This document shows, piece by piece, positions 17,677-27,227 of a stretch of 64,000 nucleotides of DNA. The stretch covers positions 62,001 to 126,000 of the forward strand of contig NZ_JASTZU010000021.1 in the NCBI RefSeq assembly GCF_030282825.1, in the 5' to 3' direction. This DNA comes from Aquibacillus rhizosphaerae (GTDB taxonomy: Bacteria; Bacillota; Bacilli; Bacillales; Amphibacillaceae). The position numbers and the translations under genes were made by a program. Below the pieces are notes generated by a model. It saw only the letters and a program-made list of their open reading frames with translations, was not told the DNA's origin and searched no databases. The number at the start of each line of letters is the position of its first letter. Position 1 is the first letter of the stretch.

Positions 17677-18222
17677 ATGAATCAAGAATTTCATGCTACT
17701 ACGATATTTGCCATAAGACATAATGGGCAATGTGCAATGAGTGGCGATGGTCAAGTAACATTAGGGAATGCTGTGGTAATGAAACATAAAGCGAAGAAAG
17801 TTCGTAGATTATTTAAAGGTCAAGTGTTAGCAGGTTTTGCCGGTTCAGTAGCTGACGCTTTCACATTATTTGAAAAGTTTGAAGCGAAGTTAGAAGCTTA
17901 CGAAGGAAATTTATCCAGAGCCGCAGTCGAATTGGCTAAAGAGTGGAGGAGTGACAAAGTACTACGTAAGCTTGAAGCTATGCTGATAGTAATGAATAAA
18001 CAAGAGATGTTATTGGTGTCTGGAACTGGAGAAGTAATTGAACCTGACGATGGAATACTAGCAATAGGTTCTGGAGGTAATTATGCATTAAGTGCAGGCC
18101 GGGCTTTAAAGAATTACAGTAGTGATTTAACTGCAAAGGAGATTGCCCAGGCAGCATTAGATATTGCTGGAGATATATGTGTGTTTACCAATGGGCACGT
18201 AACATTAGAGGTGCTTGATTAA
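17677..18222 (+). CDS. hslV: ATP-dependent protease subunit HslV (ClpQ)
   Basis: Proteolytic dodecamer of the HslUV (ClpYQ) protease. The 181-residue protein aligns along its length with B. subtilis ClpQ, including [20 protein letters not shown] and [18 protein letters not shown] at 17668 overlaps the AGAGGTGGAG site, so ATG 17677 is chosen. The N-terminus is [11 protein letters not shown]: residue 2 is Asn rather than the Ser reported as nucleophile in B. subtilis ClpQ, and the Thr pair equivalent to the E. coli nucleophile is at residues 8-9. Maturation is therefore an open question. Confidence 0.95.
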   Translation: MNQEFHATTIFAIRHNGQCAMSGDGQVTLGNAVVMKHKAKKVRRLFKGQVLAGFAGSVADAFTLFEKFEAKLEAYEGNLSRAAVELAKEWRSDKVLRKLEAMLIVMNKQEMLLVSGTGEVIEPDDGILAIGSGGNYALSAGRALKNYSSDLTAKEIAQAALDIAGDICVFTNGHVTLEVLD

Positions 18223-18241
18223 TTAAAGGGGGTTTTTTAAG

Positions 18242-19642
18242 ATGTCCATGAATATGACTCCAAAACAAATCGTCGCGCAATTAGATAAATATATAATCGG
18301 TCAAGTAAATGCTAAGAAATCCGTCGCCATAGCACTTCGAAACAGGTATCGACGGATGCAATTAGATGAGAAGATGCGTGAAGAAATAGTACCTAAAAAT
18401 ATATTAATGATTGGACCAACAGGTGTAGGTAAAACAGAAGTTGCAAGACGTTTGGCAAAACTTGTAGGTGCTCCATTTGTAAAAGTAGAGGCGACTAAAT
18501 TTACTGAGGTAGGCTATGTAGGCCGTGATGTAGAGTCCATGGTACGAGATTTAGTTGAGATGGCAGTTCGAATGGTAAAGGAAGAAAAAATGGTTGGGGT
18601 AATGGATAAAGCAGAAGACTTAGCAAATAAACGATTAGTTAAAATCATTGTTCCAAAAGAAAAAAAGCAAAGTTCATTTAAAAATCCATTAGAAATGTTT
18701 TTTTCACCTCAACAAGATGATACAGATCAAAATCAAGACCAAAATGAAGACAAACAAGAGATTGAAAATAAACGTAAGCAGGTTAAAAAACAGTTGGCGT
18801 TGGGTGAGCTAGAAGACAAGATAGTTACAATCGAAGTAGATGAACAAACCACTTCGATGTTTGATATGCTGCAAGGTTCGGGTATGGAACAAATGGGAAT
18901 GAATATGCAAGATGCTTTTGGTCAATTAATGCCAAAGAAAACAAAAAAAAGAAAACTCCCAGTATCTGAAGCAAGAAAGCTGTTAACACAACAAGAAGCT
19001 CAGAGACTTATTGATATGGATGAAGTTGCACAAGAAGCAGTAAGAAAAGTTGAACAATCAGGTATTATTTTTATTGATGAGATTGATAAGGTGGCTGCAA
19101 AGAGTGATCAACAATCGGGCAACGTTTCTAGAGAAGGTGTCCAACGAGACATTTTACCAATCGTAGAAGGATCAACCGTTGTTACCAAACACGGTGCTGT
19201 GAAAACAGATCACATTCTTTTTATCGCTGCAGGAGCATTTCATATGGCAAAACCATCAGATTTGATACCAGAACTTCAGGGACGCTTTCCGATTCGGGTT
19301 GAGTTTGATAAATTATCGATTGATGATTTCAAGAAAATTTTAGTAGAACCCTCTAATGCGTTGTTAAAACAATATGAGGCCTTATTGGCGACAGAAGGTA
19401 TAAATGTGACGTTTACAGACGAGGCTGTTACAAAACTTGCAGAAGTGGCTTACGAAGTGAATCAGGATACAGATAATATTGGTGCCAGAAGATTGCATAC
19501 AATTTTAGAAAAGCTGTTAGAAGAATTATCATTTGAAGCATCGGATATCACAATGGGTACAATTGAAATCACGGAAAGTTATGTAAATGAGAAGCTAAGT
19601 TCTATTGCTAAAAACAAAGACTTGAGCCAATATATTCTATAA
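18242..19642 (+). CDS. hslU: HslU (ClpY) unfoldase ATPase
   Basis: AAA+ partner of HslV. The 466-residue protein has the N-terminal [17 protein letters not shown], Walker [10 protein letters not shown] near residue 58, the pore GYVGRD near 90, an intermediate domain (110-245, charged and Gln-rich), Walker [10 protein letters not shown] near 276, sensor/arginine segments ([11 protein letters not shown]) and the C-terminal DLSQYIL tail that inserts into HslV. Alternative start ATG 18248 or 18254 is possible. It is transcribed between hslV and codY. Confidence 0.97.
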   Translation: MSMNMTPKQIVAQLDKYIIGQVNAKKSVAIALRNRYRRMQLDEKMREEIVPKNILMIGPTGVGKTEVARRLAKLVGAPFVKVEATKFTEVGYVGRDVESMVRDLVEMAVRMVKEEKMVGVMDKAEDLANKRLVKIIVPKEKKQSSFKNPLEMFFSPQQDDTDQNQDQNEDKQEIENKRKQVKKQLALGELEDKIVTIEVDEQTTSMFDMLQGSGMEQMGMNMQDAFGQLMPKKTKKRKLPVSEARKLLTQQEAQRLIDMDEVAQEAVRKVEQSGIIFIDEIDKVAAKSDQQSGNVSREGVQRDILPIVEGSTVVTKHGAVKTDHILFIAAGAFHMAKPSDLIPELQGRFPIRVEFDKLSIDDFKKILVEPSNALLKQYEALLATEGINVTFTDEAVTKLAEVAYEVNQDTDNIGARRLHTILEKLLEELSFEASDITMGTIEITESYVNEKLSSIAKNKDLSQYIL

Positions 19643-19665
19643 ACATTATGAACTGGAGGAGCAAC

Positions 19666-20445
19666 ATGGAACTATTAGATCGCGCAAGAAAAATTAATTC
19701 AATGTTACAAAAAGCAACAGGTAAATCGGTGAATTTTAATGAGATGTCAGCTACATTAAGAGATACAATTACTGCAAATATATTTGTAGTGAGTCGTAGA
19801 GGGAAGCTTCTAGGATTCGCAATTAACCAACAAATTGAAAATGAACGAATGAAATCAATGCTTGAGGAAAGACAATTTCCTGAAGAATATACAGATAGTT
19901 TATTTACAATACAAGAAACTACAGCAAATATTGATATTGATAGTAAGTTTACAGCTTTCCCTATAGAAAACAAAGATTTATTTAAAAGTGGTTTAACTAC
20001 TATTGTTCCCATTATTGGTGGCGGTGAACGTTTAGGTACACTTGTTTTAAGCCGTTTGACACAGAGCTTTAATAATGATGACTTACTTTTGGCAGAGTAT
20101 GGTGCTACGGTAGTTGGTATGGAAATTTTACATGAAAAAACAGAAGAGATAGAAATGGAAGCTAGAAGTAAAGCTGTGGTTCAGATGGCAATTAGCTCAT
20201 TATCCTATAGTGAGTTAGAAGCAATCGAGCATATTTTTGAAGAACTAGATGGTAATGAAGGGTTACTAGTAGCAAGTAAAATTGCTGATAGAGTAGGAAT
20301 TACTCGTTCTGTAATCGTTAACGCATTAAGAAAGCTTGAAAGTGCTGGAGTTATTGAGTCTAGATCTCTAGGGATGAAAGGTACTTATATTAAAGTGTTA
20401 AATAATAAATTCCTAGTCGAATTACAGAAATTAAAGTCAAATTAA
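19666..20445 (+). CDS. codY: Global transcriptional regulator CodY
   Basis: CodY senses branched-chain amino acids and GTP and represses nutrient-limitation genes; in B. subtilis this includes the fla/che operon that lies directly downstream here. The 259 residues show the GAF domain (1-155) and the C-terminal winged helix ([20 protein letters not shown], about 204-223). ATG 19648 lies upstream of the GGAGGAG site, so ATG 19666 ([15 protein letters not shown]) is the start; length equals B. subtilis CodY. A long terminator follows. Confidence 0.98.
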   Translation: MELLDRARKINSMLQKATGKSVNFNEMSATLRDTITANIFVVSRRGKLLGFAINQQIENERMKSMLEERQFPEEYTDSLFTIQETTANIDIDSKFTAFPIENKDLFKSGLTTIVPIIGGGERLGTLVLSRLTQSFNNDDLLLAEYGATVVGMEILHEKTEEIEMEARSKAVVQMAISSLSYSELEAIEHIFEELDGNEGLLVASKIADRVGITRSVIVNALRKLESAGVIESRSLGMKGTYIKVLNNKFLVELQKLKSN

Positions 20446-20455
20446 TTATATGATT

Positions 20456-20500
20456 AACAAAAAGGATGTCCTTTAAATATAGAAGGACATCCTTTTTGTT
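20456..20500 (+). terminator. Strong terminator after codY, 18-bp perfect stem
   Basis: The arms 20456-20473 and 20483-20500 are perfectly complementary over 18 bp with a 9-base loop; the 3' arm includes CCTTTTTGTT. A-rich and T-rich flanks make it usable from either strand. It insulates the codY unit from fla/che. Confidence 0.9.
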
Positions 20501-20725
20501 GTGTAAAAAGCCTAAAGCAAAGTTACTTCCAATAAATAGTCATATTTATTTTTTAAATTCCATTTAATATTTTTGAAATCTATGTAATAATAATGAAGCG
20601 GATGTGACGCATTTCGACATTTTTTTCATTTTGTGTAACTATCGAAAATTTAGTACTTTTGACTTATTAATGTTGATAAATAAATTAAATAATAGCAACT
20701 AAAGTAAGATTATGTCAAAATTCCA

Positions 20726-20754
20726 TAGACACTTAATTACATTTAAATTACAAT
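20726..20754 (+). promoter_or_regulatory. Sigma-A promoter of the fla/che operon
   Basis: TAGACA (20726-20731), 17-bp spacer, TACAAT (20749-20754): 5 of 6 matches in each box at optimal spacing. Start expected near 20761, 51 nt before flgB. Confidence 0.65.
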
Positions 20755-20811
20755 ATTCGATAAAGATAGACGTTTTCTGACTGTAGATATAAATCTGGAG
20801 GAATTAATACG

Positions 20812-21213
20812 ATGTCACTATTTAGTAATACTATAAGTACCTTAGAAAAATCACTTGATTATGCATCTTTAAAAAACCAAACGATTGCTAATAACATTGC
20901 CAATGTTGATACTGCTAATTATAAATCTAAGAACGTCGTTTTTAAGGACGTACTTGATAGTCAATTAGGGAGTACATTTCAAGCAAAAAGAACACACGAG
21001 AAACATATTCCTTTTCAGTCTAGTACTTTTGAACAAAACGGGCTAAAAATCGTTTCGGACAATAGTACTACATATAACCATAATGGGAATAATGTCGACG
21101 TAGATAAAGAAATGACGAATTTAGCAGAAAATCAAATCTATTATCAGGCATTAGTTGATCGTATAAATGGTAAGTTTAATAGTCTTTCATCAGTTATTAA
21201 AGGGGGTAGGTAG
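20812..21213 (+). CDS. flgB: Flagellar basal-body rod protein FlgB
   Basis: Proximal rod subunit exported through the flagellar gate. The 133-residue protein carries the rod signature NIANVDTANYKSKNV (about residues 29-43) and the C-terminal helix typical of rod proteins. First gene of the fla/che operon, with a good GGAGG site. Followed two bases later by flgC. Confidence 0.96.
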   Translation: MSLFSNTISTLEKSLDYASLKNQTIANNIANVDTANYKSKNVVFKDVLDSQLGSTFQAKRTHEKHIPFQSSTFEQNGLKIVSDNSTTYNHNGNNVDVDKEMTNLAENQIYYQALVDRINGKFNSLSSVIKGGR

Positions 21214-21215
21214 CG

Positions 21216-21671
21216 TTGAGTATATTTAATTCGTTAAATACTAGTGCGAGTGCTTTAACTGCACAACGACTTCGCATGGATGTTATTTCTTCTAATATTG
21301 CAAATGCTGATACAACTAGAGCAACAATCAATGAAAATGGTGAATATGAACCGTATCGTCGTAAAATGGTCACTTTTGAATCAAAAGATTCAGGGTTCAC
21401 TTCTTTTTTAAGAAGAGCAACTAATAGCCAAGCAAGTTCTGGAAACGGAGTTCGGGTAAAGCAAATAACAGAAGATGAAGAACCGTTTCAGTTAGTTTAC
21501 AACCCAAATCATCCAGATGCTGGAGTAGATGGGTATGTTCAATTGCCAAATGTTGATCCATTGCAAGAAATGGTTGATATGATGAGCGCTACCCGTTCAT
21601 ATGAAGCAAATGTAACTTCTATAAACGCAACAAAAAGTATGCTTCAAAAAGCATTAGAAATAGGAAAATAA
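21216..21671 (+). CDS. flgC: Flagellar basal-body rod protein FlgC
   Basis: Second proximal rod subunit, 151 residues. N-terminus MSIFNSLNTSASALTAQRLR and SSNIANADTTRA are characteristic, and the C-terminus (MVDMMSATRSYEANVTSI) has the rod coiled-coil heptads. Starts with TTG at 21216, two bases after the flgB stop, with AAAGGGGGTAGG overlapping the end of flgB as its ribosome-binding site. Confidence 0.96.
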   Translation: MSIFNSLNTSASALTAQRLRMDVISSNIANADTTRATINENGEYEPYRRKMVTFESKDSGFTSFLRRATNSQASSGNGVRVKQITEDEEPFQLVYNPNHPDAGVDGYVQLPNVDPLQEMVDMMSATRSYEANVTSINATKSMLQKALEIGK

Positions 21672-21689
21672 TAATTAGGAGGAGTTTTA

Positions 21690-21998
21690 ATGGAATTAGC
21701 AAAAATTGGATCACTTCAAAAACCAGCTTTGTCTTTACAAAACACAACACAAACTAAACCCACTGTTGCTGAAGCGCAAAATGAATTTTCCTCAAGTTTA
21801 AAAAATGCAATAGAACAATTAAATGAAGTACAAGTAGCATCAGATAAAAAAACAGAGGCATTAGCTAACGGGCAAATTGATGACTTACACGATGTAATGA
21901 TTGCCTCTCAGAAATCTAGTATTGCATTACAAACGGCAGTTGAGGTACAACGTAAAGGAATCGATGCATACAACGAAATTATGAGAATGCAAGTGTAG
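21690..21998 (+). CDS. fliE: Flagellar hook-basal body complex protein FliE
   Basis: FliE joins the MS ring to the rod. The 102-residue protein has a variable N-terminal half and the conserved helical C-terminal half (LHDVMIASQKSSIALQTAVE, EIMRMQV end). TAGGAGGAG ribosome-binding site. The 85-bp gap to fliF includes complementary 7-mers (21996-22002 with 22047-22053) that could fold a long-loop hairpin. Confidence 0.95.
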   Translation: MELAKIGSLQKPALSLQNTTQTKPTVAEAQNEFSSSLKNAIEQLNEVQVASDKKTEALANGQIDDLHDVMIASQKSSIALQTAVEVQRKGIDAYNEIMRMQV

Positions 21999-22083
21999 GA
22001 AGTGGACTTTCTGACAACAAGAATGAACTACATTAAAAGACTAGAGCTTCCTATTAATGGTGTGCTTGTGTTGGAGGCAAAAG

Positions 22084-23682
22084 ATGAAACGAAAATTGGA
22101 AATATATAGAGAAAAAATTATAAATTATTGGACTTCAAGGTCAAAAGCTCAAAAAGGGATGTTTGCCGGTCTTATTTTTTTGTTTCTATTCCTTATTATT
22201 GCTGGGAGCTTCCTAGCCGGTCAAACAAAAATGGTACCACTATATAATAACTTGTCACTACAGGAAGTAGGACAAATTAAAACAGAGTTAGATGCAAGAG
22301 GTGTTTCTTATGAGTTAGAAAATGGAGGAACAACTCTTCGTGTCCCTACGGAACAAGTCGATTCCCTACTTGTCGATTTAGCTGCACAGGGCATTCCAAA
22401 TAGTGGTAGTATTGACTACTCATTTTTTAGTGAAAATGCTTCTTGGGGTGTCACTGATAATGAATTTGAAGTAATGAAACTTGATGCAATGCAAACAGAG
22501 TTAGCAAACCTAATGAAAAGTATAAATGGTATAGATGAAGCTAGTGTAATGATAAATAAACCAGAAGATCCTGTATTTGTTAGTGATCAGACGCAAGAAG
22601 CATCAGCTTCGATAGTAATAAACACACAACCTGGTTATCAGCTTGAAGATAGTCAAATTAAATCTTTATATCATTTAGTTTCTAAAACTGTTCCAAACCT
22701 ACCTACTGATAATATCGTCATTATGAATCAAAATTTTGAGTACTTTGACTTAAATGATTCAAATTCTTTTGCAAATGGAGATTCCTATACTGCACAGCAA
22801 GGTATAAAGCAAAATATTGAAAAAGACTTACAACGTAGAATACAACAAATGATTGGAACAATGATTGGTGGAGACAAGGTCATTGCTTCTGTAACAGCGG
22901 ATATCGATTTTACACAAGAAAATAGAATTGAAGAATTGATAGAACCTGTTGATGAAGAAAACATGGAAGGCTTACCTGTTAGTATTGAAAGAATTACCGA
23001 AGCCTATACAGGTGCCAATGCGGCAGCTGCAGCAGAAGCGGGAGTTGGTGATGAAGAGGTGCCAAACTATCCAGCAGATGCCGAAGCAGGAGACGGTGAC
23101 TATGAAATGGTTAAAGAGTCTATTAATAATGAGTTTAATAGAATCCATCGTGAGATTGTAGAAAGTGATTATAAAATCCGTGATTTGGGGATTCAAATTG
23201 CTGTTGATAATACAAAAGAGACAGATGCTGACGAAGTGGAATATTTAACGCAACAAGAACAATTAGAAGTAGAAGAAGGTATTGCTTCTATTTTGAATTC
23301 AATTGTTACTACGTCGATTGACAAATCATATGGTGAAGTAGTACCAGAAGAGAAAACTTCCATTGTTTTTCAAGAATTTAATGGGAGACAAGCACCTACT
23401 GATATGGCTGTACCAACAATTCCTGTTTGGATCTATGTTATTGGTGGTTTGCTTGTACTAGCAATTATCGTATTGATTATAGCTTTAAGAAAACGAAATA
23501 ATAAAGAAGAAGAAGTTGAATTTGTAGCTGAGGAAACAGAGCAACAAATCAACACAATTCCAGACATTGAAGAAAAAGCCGATACAGAAGGAACTGTTAG
23601 AAGAAAACAATTAGAAAAAATGGCAAAAGATAAGCCAGAAGACTTTGCAAAGCTACTAAGAAGTTGGATTGCAGATGACTAG
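22084..23682 (+). CDS. fliF: Flagellar MS-ring protein FliF
   Basis: FliF forms the MS ring on which the rotor and export gate assemble. From ATG 22084 the protein has 532 residues: N-terminal membrane helix (about 23-47), two ring-building modules (60-230), an acidic Ala/Glu/Asp/Gly insert near 310-345, a second membrane helix (about 450-470) and a C-terminal FliG-binding tail ending DFAKLLRSWIADD. The frame opens nine codons earlier, but GGAGG at 22073-22077 fixes the start. Confidence 0.96.
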   Translation: MKRKLEIYREKIINYWTSRSKAQKGMFAGLIFLFLFLIIAGSFLAGQTKMVPLYNNLSLQEVGQIKTELDARGVSYELENGGTTLRVPTEQVDSLLVDLAAQGIPNSGSIDYSFFSENASWGVTDNEFEVMKLDAMQTELANLMKSINGIDEASVMINKPEDPVFVSDQTQEASASIVINTQPGYQLEDSQIKSLYHLVSKTVPNLPTDNIVIMNQNFEYFDLNDSNSFANGDSYTAQQGIKQNIEKDLQRRIQQMIGTMIGGDKVIASVTADIDFTQENRIEELIEPVDEENMEGLPVSIERITEAYTGANAAAAAEAGVGDEEVPNYPADAEAGDGDYEMVKESINNEFNRIHREIVESDYKIRDLGIQIAVDNTKETDADEVEYLTQQEQLEVEEGIASILNSIVTTSIDKSYGEVVPEEKTSIVFQEFNGRQAPTDMAVPTIPVWIYVIGGLLVLAIIVLIIALRKRNNKEEEVEFVAEETEQQINTIPDIEEKADTEGTVRRKQLEKMAKDKPEDFAKLLRSWIADD

Positions 23683-23694
23683 GAGGCGTCCTTT

Positions 23695-24708
23695 ATGGTA
23701 AGGCACAAAGAATCGTTATCAGGGAGGCAGAAAGCAGCTATTCTATTGATATCACTAGGTCCAGATGTGTCAGCACAAATTTATAAACATTTGACGGAGG
23801 AAGAAATAGAAAAACTAACACTGCAAATCTCTTCTGTAAAAAAAGTAGAGTCTAATCAAAAAGAAGATGTATTGGATCAATTCCATCAATTAGCTATAGC
23901 ACAGGATTATATCTCTCAAGGAGGTATAAACTATGCTAAAACAGTTCTTGAGAAAGCACTAGGGCAACAAGAGGCTTCTGATATTATTAACCGATTAACA
24001 TCTTCTTTACAGGTGAAACCTTTTGATTTTGCTAGGAAAGCAGAGCCAGCACAAATTCTGAACTTTATACAAAACGAACATCCGCAGACGATTGCACTTG
24101 TTCTTTCTTACCTTGATGCGGATCAAGCTGGACAAATATTATCTGAACTCCCTCAAGAATTACAAGCTGATATTGCAAAAAGGATTGCAGTTATGGATTC
24201 AACATCACCTGAAATTATATATGAAGTTGAACAAGTTCTAGAAAGAAAACTATCTACGACAGTTACACAAGATTATACTCAAACAGGTGGAATTCAAGCT
24301 GTGGTTGAAGTGTTAAATGGAGTGGATCGTAGTACAGAACGTACAATACTAGATGCACTAGAAATACAAGACCCAGAACTAGCAGAAGAAATTAAGAAAA
24401 GAATGTTTGTGTTTGAAGATATTGTTACTCTCGATAACCGCGCAATTCAAAGAGTTATCAGAGAAGTTGAAAATGATGATCTTCGCTTATCCTTAAAAGT
24501 AGCTAGTGAAGAAGTAAGAGAGATTGTCTTTAAGAACATGTCTACTCGAATGGCAGAAACATTTAAAGAAGAAATGGAATTCATGGGACCTGTACGATTA
24601 CGAGACGTTGAAGAATCACAATCGAGAATTGTCTCTGCAATACGTAGGTTAGAAGAAGTCGGAGAAATTGTTGTTGCACGTGGTGGAGGGGATGATATCA
24701 TTGTCTAG
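23695..24708 (+). CDS. fliG: Flagellar motor switch protein FliG
   Basis: FliG is the rotor protein that interacts with MotA. 337 residues with N (1-105), middle (EHPQTIALVLSYLD, near 125) and C-terminal torque domains; charged helix residues appear in the VIREVENDDLRLSLKVASEE region near 255. The middle-domain EHPQ motif that binds FliM is present. Its end overlaps the fliH start by 8 bases. Confidence 0.97.
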   Translation: MVRHKESLSGRQKAAILLISLGPDVSAQIYKHLTEEEIEKLTLQISSVKKVESNQKEDVLDQFHQLAIAQDYISQGGINYAKTVLEKALGQQEASDIINRLTSSLQVKPFDFARKAEPAQILNFIQNEHPQTIALVLSYLDADQAGQILSELPQELQADIAKRIAVMDSTSPEIIYEVEQVLERKLSTTVTQDYTQTGGIQAVVEVLNGVDRSTERTILDALEIQDPELAEEIKKRMFVFEDIVTLDNRAIQRVIREVENDDLRLSLKVASEEVREIVFKNMSTRMAETFKEEMEFMGPVRLRDVEESQSRIVSAIRRLEEVGEIVVARGGGDDIIV

Positions 24709-25468
24709 CGGTTATAGATATGATGAGAAACCTACTAGTAAAGTGATTGGTATTAAACCTGTTCAAATAAATGTCCACAAGTCGGTTGAAGATAATGATA
24801 ATGATGCAAGTGAACAATTACTAAGTATAGAAAAAGAGTTGAATGATGCGTTAACTCAACTTGAACAAACGAAACTTGAAACAACCAAATTAGTAAATGC
24901 AGCTAAGGAACAAATTGATAAAGAAAAACAAATATGGGAAACAGAAAAAAAGCAACTTATTGAAGATGCTCAATTGTCTGGATATCAAGATGGATTCGAT
25001 TCTGGAAGCAAAGAAAGTATGGATCAATATAAACAACTAGTTGACCATGCAAAAACAATAGTGGATGAAGCAAAGACAGATTATTTGAGAACAATTGATC
25101 AAAGTGAAGAAGAAATTTTGAAAATTGGAATAAACGTAGCTTCTAAAATAATTCATACTGTTATTGATGAAGGTGACGAGTTTATTAATATTGTGAGGGA
25201 TGTTTTAAAAGAAGTCAAAGAACAAGCTTCAATTAATATTTTTTCACATCCAGAAGACTATCAGATAATCTTAAATCATAAACAAGAGTTGTTAAATATT
25301 ATTAGTTCTAAAGCGGTACTTTCTATATATCCAGATAGCGATTTGGAAAAAGGTAGTTGTATCGTGGAGACACCTTTTGGGAAAATAGATGCTAGTGTTC
25401 AGAGTCAATTACTTGAATTGAGGAATAAACTGTTTCATATCACGGAGGAGTTTGAGCGTGAATATTGA
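24701..25468 (+). CDS. fliH: Flagellar assembly/ATPase regulator FliH
   Basis: FliH binds the FliI ATPase and couples it to the export gate. The protein is charged and coiled-coil (about residues 30-110, with EKELNDALTQLEQTKLE), followed by a C-terminal V-ATPase-E-like domain. Start is uncertain: TTG 24701 has GGAGGGG nine bases upstream, while ATG 24692 is too close to it; TTG is preferred, giving 255 residues and an overlap with fliG. Confidence 0.85.
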   Translation: MSSGYRYDEKPTSKVIGIKPVQINVHKSVEDNDNDASEQLLSIEKELNDALTQLEQTKLETTKLVNAAKEQIDKEKQIWETEKKQLIEDAQLSGYQDGFDSGSKESMDQYKQLVDHAKTIVDEAKTDYLRTIDQSEEEILKIGINVASKIIHTVIDEGDEFINIVRDVLKEVKEQASINIFSHPEDYQIILNHKQELLNIISSKAVLSIYPDSDLEKGSCIVETPFGKIDASVQSQLLELRNKLFHITEEFEREY

Positions 25469-26777
25469 TGGATATTTAGATGAAATCAACCAAATTGATA
25501 CGTACAAACGATACGGGAAAATTCATCGAGTTATTGGACTAATGATTGAATCCAAAGGGCCTGAAGTAAGTGTTGGAGATGTTTGCTATATTCACACATC
25601 AAAAAAGAAGAATTCTAAAATACTTGCAGAAGTTGTTGGTTTTAATGAAGAAAAAGTACTGCTAATGCCCTACTCGACCATTAAAGAAATTGGTCCAGGA
25701 TGTTTAGTGGAGGCTACTGATCAACCACTGACAATTAATGTTGGAAGAGGACTAATTGGTAAAGTAATTGATTCTTTAGGACACTCACTAGATGGCTCGT
25801 TATTACCAAAGGGTCTAACCAGTTATCCATCGGAACAATCACCACCGAATCCATTAGCTAGACCCAGAATTTTAGAACCTATCCAAATAGGTGTGAAGAC
25901 TATTGATGCTTTGCTTACTGTAGGGAAAGGACAGCGTGTTGGGATTTTTGCTGGTAGTGGTGTAGGTAAAAGTACCTTACTTGGTATGATCGCTCGAAAT
26001 AGTGATGCTGATATCAATGTAATAGCTTTAATAGGTGAACGTGGTCGAGAGGTTAGAGAATTCATTGAAAAAGATTTAGGTGAAGAAGGATTAAAGAGGT
26101 CAATTGTAGTAGTCGCAACTTCTGATCAACCCGCACTTATGCGAATAAAAGGTGCCTATACAGCAACAGCAATCAGTGAATATTTTCGAGATCAAGGTTT
26201 AAATGTCAATCTAATGATGGATTCAGTCACACGTGTTGCAATGGCACAAAGAGAAGTAGGGTTAGCAACTGGTGAACCACCAACAACGAAAGGTTATACA
26301 CCATCAGTGTTCGCTATGTTACCTAAACTATTAGAAAGAACTGGTACAAGTGAAAAAGGAACGATTACAGCTTTTTACACTGTTCTTGTCGATGGAGATG
26401 ATATGAATGAACCAATTGCTGACACAACAAGGGGTATTTTAGATGGACATATTGTCTTAGATAGAAAACTTGCTGAGCAAGGTCAATTTCCGGCAATAAA
26501 CGTTTTGAAATCAGTAAGTAGAGTTATGCCCGAAATTACATCAAAAGAAGAACAGCAATTGGCACAAAATGCCCGATTTATACTAGCTACTTATGAAGAA
26601 AACTATGAATTGATTCAAATAGGTGCATATAAAAGAGGTGCAAGTAAAGAGATTGATCAATCAATCCAATTACATCCGAAGGTTGTTAGCTTTTTGAAAC
26701 AAAAGACTGATGAAGATATTACAAGAAATCAAGCGCTTCAGCAATTGGCTGATTTGATAGGCAGGAGTGGTAGTTAA
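25458..26777 (+). CDS. fliI: Flagellum-specific ATPase FliI
   Basis: Hexameric ATPase of the flagellar type III export apparatus, related to F1-beta. The 439 residues contain Walker A GIFAGSGVGKSTLL (about 164-177), GERGREVREF, Walker B NLMMDSVTR and the ATPase signature PSVFAMLPKLLER. GTG 25458 has GGAGGAG 7 nt upstream; a TTG at 25452 is too close. It overlaps fliH by 11 bases and fliJ by one (TAATG). Confidence 0.97.
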   Translation: MNIDGYLDEINQIDTYKRYGKIHRVIGLMIESKGPEVSVGDVCYIHTSKKKNSKILAEVVGFNEEKVLLMPYSTIKEIGPGCLVEATDQPLTINVGRGLIGKVIDSLGHSLDGSLLPKGLTSYPSEQSPPNPLARPRILEPIQIGVKTIDALLTVGKGQRVGIFAGSGVGKSTLLGMIARNSDADINVIALIGERGREVREFIEKDLGEEGLKRSIVVVATSDQPALMRIKGAYTATAISEYFRDQGLNVNLMMDSVTRVAMAQREVGLATGEPPTTKGYTPSVFAMLPKLLERTGTSEKGTITAFYTVLVDGDDMNEPIADTTRGILDGHIVLDRKLAEQGQFPAINVLKSVSRVMPEITSKEEQQLAQNARFILATYEENYELIQIGAYKRGASKEIDQSIQLHPKVVSFLKQKTDEDITRNQALQQLADLIGRSGS

Positions 26778-27223
26778 TGGCCAATACAAAGGCTTTTCAA
26801 AAAATCTTATCTTTTCGTGAAAGAGAGAAAAATGAAGCTCAAATAGCTTATAAACAGTCAGTGGAAAGCTTTGAGGATGTCGCAACTCAACTTTATAATT
26901 TATTAAGAAAAAAAGAAGATGTTGAAAATAAGTACAACTACTATTTGGAAACAATGGGCTCTGTTACAAATATAGCAACACATTACTCCTATATTGAGAG
27001 AATTAAAGAAAAAATAACAAGATTAGAAACTTCAGTTAATGAAGCAAGACATGTTATGGACGCTAAACAATTAAAATTAACTAATGCTCATATTGAAACA
27101 AAAAAGTACGAAAAATTAATAGAAAGAAAAAAACTAAAGCTGAAAGAACATGAACTTGAGCAAGAAAACAAATTAATGGATGAAACCTCTATTATACAGT
27201 TTTTAAATAACAGGGATAGGTGA
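26777..27223 (+). CDS. fliJ: Flagellar export chaperone FliJ
   Basis: A 148-residue, almost entirely coiled-coil protein (AFQKILSFREREKNEAQIAY start) that resembles the gamma stalk of F1-ATPase, sits in the FliI ring and escorts chaperones. Low sequence conservation, so the assignment rests on position between fliI and ylxF/motE and on helical heptads. Translationally coupled to fliI. Confidence 0.9.
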   Translation: MANTKAFQKILSFREREKNEAQIAYKQSVESFEDVATQLYNLLRKKEDVENKYNYYLETMGSVTNIATHYSYIERIKEKITRLETSVNEARHVMDAKQLKLTNAHIETKKYEKLIERKKLKLKEHELEQENKLMDETSIIQFLNNRDR

Positions 27224-27227
27224 GTAT

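Larger units (their letters stand above)
20446..20811 (+). other. 366-bp codY-flgB intergenic region
   Basis: After the codY terminator there is AT-rich sequence with no gene, then the fla/che promoter (20726-20754) and a leader of about 50 nt ending in a CTGGAGGAATT Shine-Dalgarno before flgB. I saw no convincing sigma-D promoter. A 15-mer at 20567-20581 matches the CodY box at only 10 of 15 positions. Confidence 0.7.

Noticed and set aside
20567-20581. CodY-box-like 15-mer upstream of flgB
   Set aside because: Only 10 of 15 matches and about 150 bp upstream of the promoter; too weak in AT-rich DNA to call, though CodY control of fla/che is known in B. subtilis.
20735-20770. Sigma-D promoter before flgB
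   Set aside because: TTCGATAA resembles a sigma-D -10, but no TAAA lies at the required 15-bp spacing; the sigma-A boxes explain the region better.
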